DNA of 64,000 nucleotides from Poronia punctata. Taxonomy: Eukaryota > Ascomycota > Sordariomycetes > Xylariales > Xylariaceae. Location: assembly GCA_022579005.1 (NCBI GenBank), contig MU401489.1, forward strand, positions 62,001 to 126,000, in the 5' to 3' direction. The notes under the pieces were generated by a model, which was given only the letters and a program-made list of their open reading frames with translations, did not search any database and was not told where the DNA came from. Position numbers and translations under genes: made by a program. How positions within the stretch are numbered: the stretch's first letter is position 1; each line of letters begins with the position of its first letter. Positions 45,408 through 57,005 of this stretch are shown here, in pieces.

Positions 45408-46577
45408 TGTGATTGAACCCGAGATAGGTAGTAAAGCCTCAAGAAAGCCGAGGAGAAACAAGTCAGGTCGTATGTTGTAAAAATGTTTCTATGGTCGGTC
45501 GCGATAGTGGCTGATGTAGTAAAGGGGGTAGTCGGGATTAAATGGTTGGAGTCTCGGTGTTTCACGATCGAGTCGGTCTTGCGTCCGGTCAACAATTGGC
45601 CCTCTGTTATCAACTTTGAAATTGTGAATGATGGTGAGAAAGAGCTAGCGAGCGAAACTGCGCGCCGCGCAGGGTGGCTTTGGAGAACTTCACAATGGTG
45701 TCGACGAGGTATAAGGATGTGGAGTTTCTAGATGGATGCAAACATTGACGACAACCACATCAGTCAGTCAATGCATGAACAGAACAGTCCATGTGCCTGT
45801 CTCCGGGTCAATCACGGTCTACAAATCGGGTGCAACAGATCTCCTGAAATTAATGCCCAAAGGTTGTCCAATCAGCGCGCGTTATCTGTTGCACTGTAAC
45901 AAGCAAGCCACAACTGGATACGAGGCAGAAGTACCTAGATACGCAGATTTGCTCACTTGCGTAACACAATGGAAATGAGATGATATTTGATATTCAGTTA
46001 TCCTTCTCCAGAATACCATATAGTGAAGGTCTAATCCGACATAAATTGCAAGATTTTGTAACAGTGTAGAATAATACGGTAGTCCAGACTGTACGATGGA
46101 TACAGCATTGAAATCTTCAAGAAGTACACATGGAATATCTGGATCCATTAGGTACATGTCTATTCTTGGTTTCACTAGAGGTTGACGTACCTACCTGTTT
46201 GTCATTGGAGATTAGAGGGGCGGGAGGCCCACATCGGCGTGTGTCTACAACTTGGTCAAAGCCTCACATTTCAAGCCACAGAAACCTTCCAACAAAACAG
46301 CACGGACCACTTCAATATTCTTAGTGCACACTATGGTTGATTGGCTCGTTTACCGAAATTCCCCCGTGCCCTCAGCTTCCCACATCTAGCCCAGGGATTT
46401 TTCTCGATTTCGTAAAGTCAATCAACTACCACCCACCGCTGGCCAATTTTTCGACTACTAACCCCCCACAGACACCCATTCGCAGTAAGAAACCGCCATT
46501 TCCTCGCAAATAAGAAAACCACAATTGCCCACGGACCGAAATACTGACCGTTTGTTTTTCTTCGACAATTACAGAAA
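45408..46577. promoter_or_regulatory. divergent intergenic region (rax1-like / eL31)
   Basis: 1.2 kb carrying both promoters. A pyrimidine-rich tract (about 46546-46565) ends shortly before the eL31 start. No gene seen. Confidence 0.5.
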
Positions 46578-47159
46578 ATGTCGTCCAAGGGAAAGAAGCC
46601 TGCGAAGTCGGCCATCGACGAGGTCGTGGCTCGCGAGTACACCATCCACATGCACAAGAGAGTACGTCCATGCACCCGAAGCGCCGACGACCTATACGAG
46701 GACAACGAATTCGCATTTTGAGAGTCGACGAGGAGAGAATATCGATATGCTGACGGTTGGGATAGCTCCATGGTGTGACATTCAAGAAGCGGGCCCCTCG
46801 TGCCATTAAGGAGATCAAGGCTTTTGCGACAAAGGCTATGGTACGGCATTCCCTATCTATACATCACGCGCGCATAATTGTTGCAAATAAAATATGAGAA
46901 TACAACAGCGATAGTGTGCGAGCGCGGGGTACCGGAACTAACACTCAATGTGTAGGGCACCTCCGATGTGCGCGTCGACCCCCAGCTCAACAAGAAGGTC
47001 TGGGAGCAGGGTATCAAGGGTGTTCCGTACAGACTACGCATCCGCATCAGCCGTAGACGAAACGACGAGGAGGATGCCAAGGAGAAGCTCTACAGCTACG
47101 TCCAGGCCGTCAATGTCAAGAACCCCAAGGGCCTGGTGACGACTGTCGTGGAAGAGTAA
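46578..47159 (+). CDS. rpl31: 60S ribosomal protein eL31
   Basis: Structural protein of the large cytosolic ribosomal subunit, near the peptide exit. Three exons: 46578-46661, 46766-46840 and 46956-47159, giving 120 aa, the usual length. Joined sequence shows the whole family: [73 protein letters not shown] and a final [14 protein letters not shown]. Introns of 104 and 115 nt are long for this window, which is common in ribosomal protein genes. No other reading is plausible. Confidence 0.98.
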
Positions 47160-47906
47160 ATTTGGGTTAGCCGATCAACGATAATACGAATACGGCGCAA
47201 AGCAGTGAAAAATCGGTCTTCTTTTTTTGTTCCGAGCATGAAAGATGGATGAAGAAAGATACCGGACGGGCACGTTCATGTAGGGCATGGTTTCGGAGTT
47301 CCTCCTGGCTTCATGGAATTTAGCCTCACTAGTCGATGAATCAAGACACGTGAGCACCTACGAGCTCGACGCACACAGATAACGTGAGATGAGGTGGGAT
47401 GCTGGCCAACAGGCTGCTTATACGGTGTTGGGGATACTCCAAAAAGACGATAGCATCAGTTATGGCGGTTTTCTGTATTCGTCTGTCACGGCGTGCTCGA
47501 GAGTCGGATCAATCCAAAGAGTAGTCAACTCATACAAGCCTCGGGCAACGACCTCCCTGTGGCACTTTTAACCAGAAACAACAACAAAATCGGAAGATAA
47601 TCGCATATCATTGCATGTCTTTCTTTACGCAAACACGAAGTGTCCGGTCTCACCCAAGTATGCAACCTGCTAACAAAACCCCATACGCACCCATCAGTTC
47701 CCGAAATCCATCCGTAAACCCGTCATGGGAGGTAAGGCAATAATTCAAGCAACGCCGACCGACCTCGTAGGCCTTCATATCTTAACGCAACTCCATGTTC
47801 CCTAATGCAAGCACAGACATTGTGGTCCAAAACCGCAACAGGAAGATTCGGTGCTTGGGCCCGAAATGCTCGCTTATCATAAAACAAAAGTCATGTATTT
47901 CACTGC
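47160..47906. other. intergenic between convergent genes
   Basis: 3' flanks of eL31 and the E2 gene. No gene or RNA seen. Confidence 0.55.
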
Positions 47907-48586
47907 TTAATCCTCGTCGATATCGCGGTGGCGGGCCAAAACCTTCCGCTTGAATTCCTCCGCATTGTTATCCCAAAGCTCGGCAGCCTCTCCGTTCAGA
48001 GGCGAAGAGCTATTAGTAGACAGTTAGCACAGCGGTCGCTCACAGAGCTACGTAGGAGTAAAAACTCACTTGTTGGGCTCTCCGAGGAGACTCTGCAAGC
48101 TCAGCAGGACCGTCTGGACATTGTATGCCGCTGTCCACTTGTCCTTCAGGATATCGAGACAGATACGACCGGAGAAATCGACGTTGGGGTGGTAGATAGG
48201 GGTCTTGAACAGCACGGTGGGCGGAGCGTAGGGATAGTTGGAGGGGAAGACGAATGATAGTTTGAAGGTGAGGCCGGCATAAGGGGTATCTTCCGGTCCC
48301 TCGATCGTTGCAGCCCATGTCATCAGGTTGCCATCTGCTGAAGGAAAAGCTGACACGCCGGGGGCGGGCGATGTCATCAACTGCACCAGCTCTGTTTGGA
48401 GTCTGTTCCAATCGAGTCGTGTCAGTACGCACGAGGGGCCATGCAGCGGGTGAGAATAGCAAGACGGCGGGGTTCGTACCTCTTGGCGACACTCTGTGCT
48501 TCTGGCCCTCTTCGCTGACCGCCTAACTTACCGCCCGGAGCGCTACCGGGAGCTGCATTTTGAGAATCTTCTCCGGAGTAATTCAT
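47907..48586 (-). CDS. ubc11: ubiquitin-conjugating enzyme E2, UBE2C/Ubc11 type
   Basis: E2 that works with the anaphase-promoting complex in mitotic protein turnover. Three exons: 48586-48480, 48402-48070 and 48009-47907, giving 180 aa with GT-AG introns of 77 and 60 nt. A 30-residue Gly/Gln-rich N-terminal extension precedes the fold, as in UBE2C. The HPN motif is at 107-109 (YHPNV), and the active Cys117 lies in [13 protein letters not shown]. The UBE2C-specific [27 protein letters not shown] is restored by the second splice. The C-terminus is basic then acidic (RHRDIDED). The family is sure; the orthologue assignment is strong because of the [12 protein letters not shown] block. Confidence 0.93.
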
Positions 48587-49816
48587 TTTGTGATAGGGTG
48601 ATAGGTTTTCTGCAAAGGCGAAATATCGGACGATCTTGGGCTAGCTTGCAGCTGTGGCATGTAACAAAGATACCCTTTGTATTACTGAATTCAGCTTCGT
48701 GGTAGAGGTCCACTCGGTTCAGACGGCGAGTCAAAGCAAATATAGGGAAGGTCGAGCTGGAATGTACTAGTGGTCAGTGCGAGGTGCTCATCTTGTTTTG
48801 CCATTGAAGACAGTGAAAATGAGGAAGTCACTCATATTCCTCCCTCTTGTTGCTAATGGAAGTCTCGACAAAGAGGGTTATGGCATACGTACAAGGGCTT
48901 TGTAGATAAATGCTATTGTAAATCGGCAGAGAACGGACACTCTACTTGTTAGTGCGAAATGGGTGACTAGGTGACTGTACTAATCAAGACGCCTTGGAAA
49001 TGAAATCAATATGATATTAAAGGATGAGCGTAGGGACAGTTTAAATAAGGTTTGTTTTGTTGAACTCCAGCTGCATCAAGTGAGAATTGCTGCGAGTGTA
49101 AACAAAAAGACCCCTGCAACTTTTAGACGCCCCGCAGCGCCTCAGCAACCGCCGGTGCTTGTTGGCGCGGCCCCATGGGCGATAAGGTTAGCGCGATCAA
49201 GAAGATACATGAGAGTACTTCATATATCGACACACACGTAGTAGCAGTCTAAGCACTACCTTTGTACCTCATATGCATACCCGAAGCCAATGGAAGGTAC
49301 AGGCGATACCCGTGCATCCTTTCCCGCGTATCTACGTGTAAAAGAGCAGGAACGAATGTACGAGGTTAGGGCAGACATATCCTGTCATGGCGGTTCCGTA
49401 ATAGCACCTTTGTAGAAAAGTTCTCACCTTGGCCAAACAAATGTTGATCCCGGTATATACCTATATATACCCTTGCATCTGGAAATATCGATTGTGAGCC
49501 AACAAATCTGACCAAAGTGCTTCACTTCTCACACGACAACGCTCAAGACTTGCCCCGCCCCCATAAGACCCCATAAAAGCGGTCAATAGTTCGGCGGTGA
49601 ACTCGCGGGGCGCGACCCGTCTCAACGCGTTAGAGATATTCAGTTTCCAACATGGTGAGTGTAACTCGGTCGTCTCCTGCCAACAAAAACAATTGCATAT
49701 TTCCCCGGCAGAAACATGCACCTCGCTCTTGCCCCGTTCTTGCCCCTAGCAGAAAGTGAAATGAAAGTGATAAATTGGCATTTTCTACCTACTTACTTCA
49801 GAAATGTGTGCTTGTA
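48587..49816. promoter_or_regulatory. divergent intergenic region (E2 / chk1)
   Basis: 1.2 kb with both promoters. A pyrimidine-rich TTTTCTACCTACTTACTTCAG-like stretch lies just upstream of the chk1 start and could be a 5' UTR splice acceptor. No gene seen. Confidence 0.45.
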
Positions 49817-51541
49817 ATGACGATGCTAAACAATATGCAACAGTCTCAGTTAGACCCTCTACCAAATGATCTTCCATTCAGGATAATCTCCAAAACAATA
49901 GGGAGAGGAGCTTATGCGTCGTAAGATGGTCGCTTTACCTCGGTACCTCTTCTCAGCGCCGCTGACGGGTTTCTTAGCATCAAGAAGGCCATACCACTAG
50001 ATGCCACCTCGCCAGTGTTCGCAGTAAAACTGATACACAAAGGATATGCCGTTAAACAAGGCCGCATCTCTGCCAAGCAGATTGCCATGGAGGTGTCGCT
50101 CCATTCTCATATTGGTCAACATCCCAACATAATAGAATGGTTCGCTACGGGCGAGGATCACGTATGGCGATGGATAGCCATGGAGTTTGCCGAGGGAGGC
50201 GACCTGTTCGACAAGATTGAGGCTGATGTCGGGGTCACCGAGGACATCGCACAGCTCTACTTTCTCCAGCTCATCAGCGGCGTGAGTTTCATGCACTCCA
50301 AGGGCGTAGCCCACCGCGATCTCAAGCCCGAGAACATCCTCATGTCAGATAGTGGCAACCTAAAGCTCGCCGATTTCGGCATGGCCACCATGTTTGAATA
50401 CAAGGGCCAGAAGAAGTTGAGCGGCACTATGTGCGGCAGTCCACCTTACATTGCCCCCGAAGTTTTAGCCTGTGGCAGAGGGGACAGACGCTCCGGCGAG
50501 GCAACCAAGTACGCCCCTGAGCAAGTTGATATATGGTCATGCGGTGTCATACTGTTTGTCCTGCTTGTGGGAAATACGCCTTGGGACGAGCCAACCCCAC
50601 AGAGCTGGGAGTTCCAGGAATACAAGAAGACTAATGGCCGTAGCTCGGACAACCTATGGGAGAGAATCCCCGCTGAGGCACTCTCGTTACTTAGGGGCAT
50701 GATGAATATCGACGCTAGGAAAAGATTCACCTTTGCCCAGATCCGCCAGCACCCCTGGTACACGCGGCATAACAGGTTCCTCAGTCCGGATGGCAATATC
50801 TCCGATCCGATAAACGTAGCTACCAAGATGCTCGAGAACCTCCACATCGACTTCAGCCAAGCTCCCCCAACATCCCAGCGGTCCTCGCAGCGGTCTCAGA
50901 ACGCCATGGACATCGATAATGACCCCCTTGGCCACGTCAGAGCGGCGTCGAGCCAGCCCGAAACGCCCATAAACGATGTCCTTTTCGACTGGGAGAGACC
51001 AACTCTACGGTCTATGGGGATGCATGCCGTCTCCTCGACACAGCCGATCTCGAGAGTTGACGCGACTCTCCAACCCATGGCGACGCAGTCAACCAACTTC
51101 TTCGAAGCTCTTGCCGAGGAACCATCGATGAGCCAATTCTCGCAGACACCGGGTGTCCCCCTGACCTTGACACAGCGTGCGCGGCGCTTCCGAGACATTG
51201 TGCCCTCGCACGCCTTTACACGCTTTTTCTCGCACATGCCTCCGCAACTGCTCGTGCAGATGTTGAGTGATGCGTTACACAACCTAAACGTGCCGTTGCC
51301 TTCGGGGCGGCCTTATATTGGGCAGGGTGATCATGTAGCGACGCTCAAGATCAAGACAATCGATGAACGCAAGCAAGGCCTACACGGTGAGATCCTACTA
51401 GACAAGTATTACCTCCCCGAGTCACAGGAGTTGCTCGAGGTGCGGTTCGTCAAGGTCAAGGGAGATCCTTTAGAGTGGCGACGCTTCTTCAAGAAGGTCG
51501 TTCTTTTGTGCAAAGACGGCGTGTTCAAGCCTGAGACTTAG
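49817..51541 (+). CDS. chk1: DNA-damage checkpoint kinase Chk1
   Basis: Nuclear Ser/Thr kinase that delays mitosis after DNA damage or replication stress. Two exons, 49817-49920 and 49978-51541, with a 57-nt GT-AG intron, give 555 aa. The Gly loop TIGRGAYAS spans the intron (27-35), Lys52 is in VFAVKLI, Glu73 in the C-helix, HRDLKPEN at 147-154, DFG at 167-169 and SPPYIAPE before it closes at Glu196. LSGTMCGSPPYIAPE is the Chk1-type activation segment. The linker (about 280-400) has several Ser-Gln/Thr-Gln pairs, likely ATM/ATR-type sites. The C-terminal 130 residues have the Chk1 regulatory (KA1-like) pattern. Three in-frame ATGs lie close together; I took the first. Confidence 0.93.
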
Positions 51542-52457
51542 AAAGCGAGGCATATGGTTGCTAAAAGTGCTAAGAAGTGCTGAAAGTAAATGAGCGTTTG
51601 TTGATTCGACTCCTATTGGGGAGGTAGCTTGTAATGTCGTGTGGCGGATTTGGCAGTAGAGTTGCTAATACATTTTTGAAGATATCGCTTCTCTCTGCAC
51701 TTTGTAGAGCAAAGCGGGGGCGTTACGGGTAGATGTATCATGCAAAAGCAAGCACAGTCTGATAGTTTACATTGCAGCAATTCCATTTGTCTATGTAGTC
51801 AGAAACCATGTTGCATAAGTGTGAAGCGTAAGGAACAGCCTTCACCTCGCCATCCCAGTATCTCCTCTGGTGGTTGAGTCCCTGTTGTACCCCTATTTCG
51901 TCAAGTCGGGCGTCTAGATAATACAACTGACCATTCCTATATATACTTCGAGGGGGCTGAGGCCTTACTGTGAAGGGTACATATGGGACCGGGGCGATCC
52001 AAGGTCAAGCTTCCAAGGCATATGCGTACCCCTTACCAACACTACCTCCGACTTTACCTCGCAATCAACAAAATTAGTGGATTGTGTGTCAAAGGTCAGA
52101 TAGCTTCAATGAAGAAGATATCTTAGAAGGTAAGTAGGTGACACCCGCATGTTCGTATTGTTCCTTCTAGAAACATACGCAAAGATTAAGTAGGTAGGTA
52201 GTGGGGACGCAACTGCTTCGCTTCAAAGGTGGTTTTACAGCGGGCAAATAGGCGACCTTGGTAGATTACCTAAGTAAGGTAAGGTATGTGGTTCGATATG
52301 TACTACTCTCGTCTTCCCTTACAAAGGCCGTGAAATATAATAACCTATATCGCACATCCTCCTCGTCGTCTAGGTTGTATAATTACAGGGCCATTGTGGC
52401 AACAGAGCAAGTCTATCCTCCATACCATTATCATCCATTATCAAACCCTAATCATCG
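51542..52457. other. intergenic
   Basis: 3' flank of chk1 and upstream region of the SprT gene. A telomere-box-like AAACCCTAA is at 52444-52452, just before the SprT start. No gene seen. Confidence 0.5.
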
Positions 52458-53243
52458 ATGCATCGAAGAACGTTTACGCACGAGCGGGCACCAGCCTACA
52501 AAGTCGGAGGCAAAGAGCAAAAACCACACCTCCGAGCCAAAGCATACCAACTCGTAAACCTCGCGTACTGCACCATAGGGAGCTTCTACAAGATACCCAT
52601 CTCGCATCTGACGCTGGAACAGGTCCATGCTCGACGTCATTTCATGTACCTGTTCGAGCAATATGCGACAAGAGACATCAACACGATCCCGGGGGACGAG
52701 CTCGTAAGCGCTTTATGGCGCATGGGGAAATATATAGACGAGTTCTTCTTCTTCGGCTCTCTTACGCGTCGCTTGCAAATTACCCTGATGGACTCCCTAC
52801 CATCGGGGTTCGAGCGCGGAAGGTCCTATAGTGGTGGGGGGGAATGGGGCTCTTGTACATGGGAGGTGGAGCTGGCGAGACGGAAACGCGCCCATAGAGG
52901 CCCATGTACATGTATCCGTACGTGGTCCTTGGTCGAGTTGGTGTCTACTCTGGCTCATGAGATGATCCACGGCTTCTTCCACATGTTTGCCTGTCGTTGC
53001 GTCGCGTGCAGGATGGACGATGTCGAGGGTCACGGGTTGACGATTGGGTTCCATGGACGCGTGTTTCTGGTCTTTTCTGCTGCTGTCGTGGAGCAGATGG
53101 CGATTTGGCTTGATGCTTTTCGCGACGAGTTGCACAGTGACGATTTCTTATGTCTTATGCGAAATTATCGGATGGCAAGGAAGCGATCGGCGCAACAGGT
53201 GGAGGGGAAAAGAAGCGGGAACGGGTCCGGATGGAAGGGCTAG
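52458..53243 (+). CDS. SprT-like zinc metalloprotease-fold protein
   Basis: Single exon, 261 aa. The zinc site is HEMIH (167-171) in STLAHEMIHGFF, with a third ligand likely His192 in GHGLTIGFHG; this matches the SprT fold of Spartan-type proteases that cut DNA-protein crosslinks. Ahead of it are helices (LFEQYATRDINTIPGDEL, a tendency seen in SprT N-termini) and a WEVELARRKR strand. Three Cys (179, 181, 184) follow the active site. There is no clear C-terminal zinc ribbon, PCNA-binding box or UBZ, so targeting is unclear. It lies in the Chk1-LigD neighbourhood. The fold is fairly sure; the repair role is inferred from the family. Confidence 0.8.
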   Translation: MHRRTFTHERAPAYKVGGKEQKPHLRAKAYQLVNLAYCTIGSFYKIPISHLTLEQVHARRHFMYLFEQYATRDINTIPGDELVSALWRMGKYIDEFFFFGSLTRRLQITLMDSLPSGFERGRSYSGGGEWGSCTWEVELARRKRAHRGPCTCIRTWSLVELVSTLAHEMIHGFFHMFACRCVACRMDDVEGHGLTIGFHGRVFLVFSAAVVEQMAIWLDAFRDELHSDDFLCLMRNYRMARKRSAQQVEGKRSGNGSGWKG

Positions 53244-53661
53244 ACGCATTTTCACCGGAAATCGATTGAAATCAACCATCTGAGTATACGGACCTATGCT
53301 CTGAGACTTGGCGCCTGGACCAGAGGTAGACCCGCCGTGTGGGTTGATGTGGTATGGGTGCCAGATACTATCCAGGGGGAAAAGCCTCAACAGCGATACG
53401 TTGATTCTGGGAAGCATCATCAGCGAAAGCAGACTATGATTTCTGGTAGGTCTTGATGGGTATTTGACTACCAAGCGGTGATTATATTATACAATAGCAG
53501 CGTGTAATTACAGATTATGGACCCCTCGGGGGACGAGTATGAATCTAGGCGTCTTTGATGGATTGAATATAAAGAGGACATATTCCACCTCGAACCGGGA
53601 AAAGGAGTGACAATGTGATATTTTAGACAAGACATGGAGAACCCCCCTTTAATCACATAAC
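53244..53661. other. intergenic between convergent genes
   Basis: 418 bp of 3' flank. No gene or RNA seen. Confidence 0.55.
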
Positions 53662-55041
53662 TCACTTCGTAATCGCCTGCCATCCCTTCCGCCGTATATA
53701 CCCGACAACTCCCTCATCTCTTAACACCTCGCTTCCCAACCTCCCTGTCACCACACTTCTCTCGAACTCGACTCCGCGGACGTAAAAGGGATAATCTAAC
53801 CGCTCTCCCGGCTCCTGGGGATTGTTGGAGGAACCAGTCCTCTCCCAAACGACCCTACCTTCCCGCCGTCTCTTGACGAAGCCACACATCTCGCGATCAA
53901 GCGACAGATACCATCTCCGCTGATATACACTTCCGATAGAATTTGTCGCGCCTGGGTACGCGTTTGTCTGACGGACTTTTTCGTCTTCTAGTTCGCGGAG
54001 TTCACGCTCCATTGCTGAGAGGGTTTCGGTCTCTCTTCCGGTTTCCGTTTCGGCGGGAGCGCGAACAATGTCCTCCTCCTCCTCCTCCTCCTCGTCATCT
54101 GTTTCTAAATCCCTGACCCGCGGCGCCCCTTGCCCTCCTCTTCGTCGTCGTCGTTGTCGTCGTTTGCTGGGAACACGAGCTCTACCCGCTGCATCTTCTT
54201 GACGCGTCAAGCGGAGATTTAAAACATAAGGAGAAGGTAATCGGGAACCGTGTAGACGTAATCTGATCTTGCGGTTTGTGAATGCCCGGTGGAGTTTTTC
54301 CTGTTCTGTTAGAGGTGAATTTTCTTCTTCTTCTTCTCCCTGTGAATCTTCTTTTCTTGGGAGTGGTGGTGGTGGTGGGAGAATGGTATATGTCCCCGTG
54401 TCCCAGATTATGAGGGATCCTGTTGAATGAGAGGCCGTTTCTACTAAATGGTTCTGTCTATTTTGTTAGTCTTTCAATAGGTATATAAGAAAGAAAAAGG
54501 GGGGAAGAGATGGGGAGAAAGAAAGAGAAAAGAAAAAAGAAAAAGAAAAAAAAAACCTTACCCATAAACAATGAATCCGCGTCTCAGTCGCATTCCGATT
54601 TAACTTGAAACTATTGGGATCCCCCGGAAGTCCGTACATGATTGCCCAGGAGACGCTACTCGTCTCGTTGATCTGTAGACGGAGATCGTAATGTGTCCCT
54701 GCGACTGGATGGTCGTGTTGATGGACTATGAAATGCGCGCCTGCGGGTTTGTCGGCGTTTGTTCCGTAAAGGTTTCGATAGTCTCTTATGGAGAGACGAG
54801 GTGTGTTTTGGGGAAAGGGGGATATTGTTGTTTTGGATAGGAGGTTGCTGAAATGTGTGATATGATCCTTGCCCTCATCCTCCTTCTCGCCCTCGTTCTC
54901 ATCGGAGCTACTACTACTACTACTGCTACTACTACTGGCATCATGAGAAGAGCCGGTGATGTCGATGCTCCATTGTAAATTTCTCTTCTTTATGAACGGG
55001 TTCTGTACCAATGTCGGACTTGGTGCTCTTTTGTTTGCCAT
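53662..55041 (-). CDS. DNA ligase D-type 3'-phosphoesterase domain protein
   Basis: Stand-alone version of the bacterial LigD phosphoesterase (PE) domain, a Mn-dependent enzyme that cleans 3'-phosphate and 3'-ribonucleotide ends. Two exons, 55041-54562 and 54453-53662, with a 108-nt GT-AG intron, give 423 aa. The core FIVHQHD to HYDLRLQI (104-124) gives His109 or 111, His117, Asp119 and Arg121. SWAIMYGLPGDP follows, then TETRIHCLW|NHLVE with His157 where bacterial PE has the TEDH His, and IIWDTGTY after the splice. A Ser run (36-46), the acidic tract (EEEEEEE) and Arg-rich stretches lie in insertions. No ligase or polymerase domain is present. The true start is the ATG at 55041; the open frame extends beyond it. 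Confidence 0.85.
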
Positions 55042-55720
55042 GATATGAAATATGAATGATGAAAGTTGGTGTAAGAGTAACAAGAGTTTGAGTTGGAAAG
55101 GGTCCACGTCTCTCGGCTTCTAGGGTAGGTAGGCACTGACTCTGAGATTGATGGCTAGTACGAGTACGTGAATATTATAGAAGAAGATGGTATTCCGTCC
55201 CCCTATTAACATGTATGTATGTGTAGACTCTTTCCGTTGGAGTTGAATTAGTTGTATGTTCCAACTTTTACTAACAATACTAAAGTATGGAGTGTTGGTA
55301 AAGTATTCACATAGAAGGATGGAATTGGACTGTTTATTCGAAGTATTGAATCAGGAAATCTGGAGAGCCACCCTCTTTGTTAGAAAATAGCCACACCTGG
55401 GACCTTCTAAGCGACGAGAACTGTTCCAGAGGGTGGCCCTCGCAGCTATATAAATACACCCAGGTAATAGGATCGATTGATACTGTCGTCAAATGTGTGA
55501 TTATCTTTATTCCTCACATACATGCAGAGTGGGTGCTGGCTCAAGAAGGCCACAATTGTCTCTATAAAAAGTTTACTTGCGTATGATTGCTGTTCTTAAG
55601 TATTACTATGTACCCCAACAATCTTAATAGAAGCATGAAAAAAAAAACTTGCTTGTTCTGAGTCCCAATAAAAATAAAATAAATCATCCAAAAAATAAAA
55701 ATAAAAAATTGCAAAAGTAA
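55042..55720. other. intergenic
   Basis: Promoter region of the LigD-PE gene and the A-rich 3' flank of the tRNA gene (T run in tRNA sense at about 55638-55647, a plausible Pol III terminator). No protein gene seen. Confidence 0.5.
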
Positions 55721-55816
55721 TGATGAGAGTGGGACTCGAACCCACGCGGATTGCTCCACTGCGAAATTTGTTCAGTTGACCTGAACGCAGCGCCATAACC
55801 ACTCGGCCATCTCACC
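55721..55816 (-). tRNA. tRNA-Leu (anticodon CAG), intron-containing
   Basis: Reads from 55816 down. The 7-bp acceptor stem is GGTGAGA with TCTCATC and discriminator A. The D arm is built on GCC..GGC, the anticodon stem CTGCG/CGCAG, the T arm GTGGG-TTCGAGT-CCCAC, and the long variable arm GGA..TCC marks a type II tRNA. The loop holds TT-CAG-G, then a 15-nt intron (55779-55765) at the canonical position one base 3' of the anticodon. CAG (55783-55781) decodes CUG as leucine. Confidence 0.95.
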
Positions 55817-56579
55817 TGTTCCAAGCGCACCCACAGTAGGCCAGCCTACTGCAGATGGCCCAGAGGCTTTGTGCGAAATATCGTCGTTGTATTATGCCTT
55901 ATATTGTGCCGATGCGGAGACACCCTCTCACAGTATATGATTGCCATGCATCTACAAGTATTATACCATAACCAGGTCGCCTGTTGGAGACATCAAATCG
56001 AGGAAATAACCCTGCGACGGATACCCTGGAGATGAATACGAGTAACGGGGTTTGGGGTAGCCTGGATTCATTGCGACACAGTAATCAGTCGAGTGCTGGC
56101 TGCACCGAAAGCGTTAAAACGTCATTATGAGTAAGTAGGCAGTCAATGCTACCACATCTTACTATGTACGTTTTGAACTTCATAGGGCTCCTTCATAGGG
56201 CTCAGGAATATGCGACAGTTGATAGCTTAATTGCACAATAAAGAGAGCTTGTACTCAGAGGTATCTTATATAAACAAAACACGAGTGGCCGCCGTCAAGC
56301 AAGATCCCCCCATAAACTCAACCTGGCGGCCCTCATCGCATGGCAGGGGCAGCCATAATGCATAGTAGGCAGCATCTTTTCAATCATCAAATCCGCAAAA
56401 CACCGGCCACCCTGGCCTTTAACGCCGTAGTCATGGGGGTTATATATGCCCAACCAATACCCATCCGTATACCTAGAGAGCCACCAACAGCCGCCGAGTA
56501 CAACCGAGCTTTTGCCTGGGGCTCATTTCTCGTTCCAAAGACCAAACAAAAACACCGTCGCGCAAAGCGTCTGCTTTAT
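55817..56579. other. intergenic
   Basis: 5' flank of the tRNA gene and 3' flank of the zinc-ribbon gene. The short plus-strand frame that begins at 56340 overlaps the zinc-ribbon gene antisense and is not called. Confidence 0.5.
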
Positions 56580-57005
56580 TTATTTATACTGCATCGGCAT
56601 ATGGCCATGCGACGGCGGTCCGCCACCCGGGCCTTGTGGTGCGCCTTGGTTGTTCATTGGTATGTTGTTGCCTCCACCCCTCATGTTCATGACATCCGGT
56701 CTGTTCTCTAGCGGCTGGGCGAAATTGCAGATATGGCAAACGACGTCTTGGTAACCTTTGAAAGAAAGGGGTAGGACGGGCTATGGCAGGTACCTAATTA
56801 GCATTCCGTTGAAAGCGACGATGGCAGTTCGCGAACAAGATGGAAAGAAGGAACCACTTACAACGAAACAAAAGGTAAACCACGGATTGCTTTTGATGAC
56901 ATGGCCAGAGTAATTGCCACAGTTGTGGCATTGGCAGGTGACTCTTTCGTATCCCTCGATTTCCTTGCGGAAGGTGTGCTCGCCGCAGGTGAATATTAAA
57001 CACAT
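56580..57005 (-). CDS. small zinc-ribbon protein
   Basis: Two exons, 57005-56862 and 56780-56580, with an 81-nt GT-AG intron, give 114 aa. Four Cys form a split ribbon: CxC..C in VTCQCHNCGNYSGH (about 23-34) and CHIC after the splice (GYQDVVCHICNFAQPLE). Between them KSNPWFTFCFV|PVLPLSF is hydrophobic. The C-terminal half is a Gly/Pro/Asn/Met-rich tail with GGGPPSHGHMPM. This layout is that of a widespread fungal zinc-ribbon family of unknown function. It is divergent from rpp1. Confidence 0.78.
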
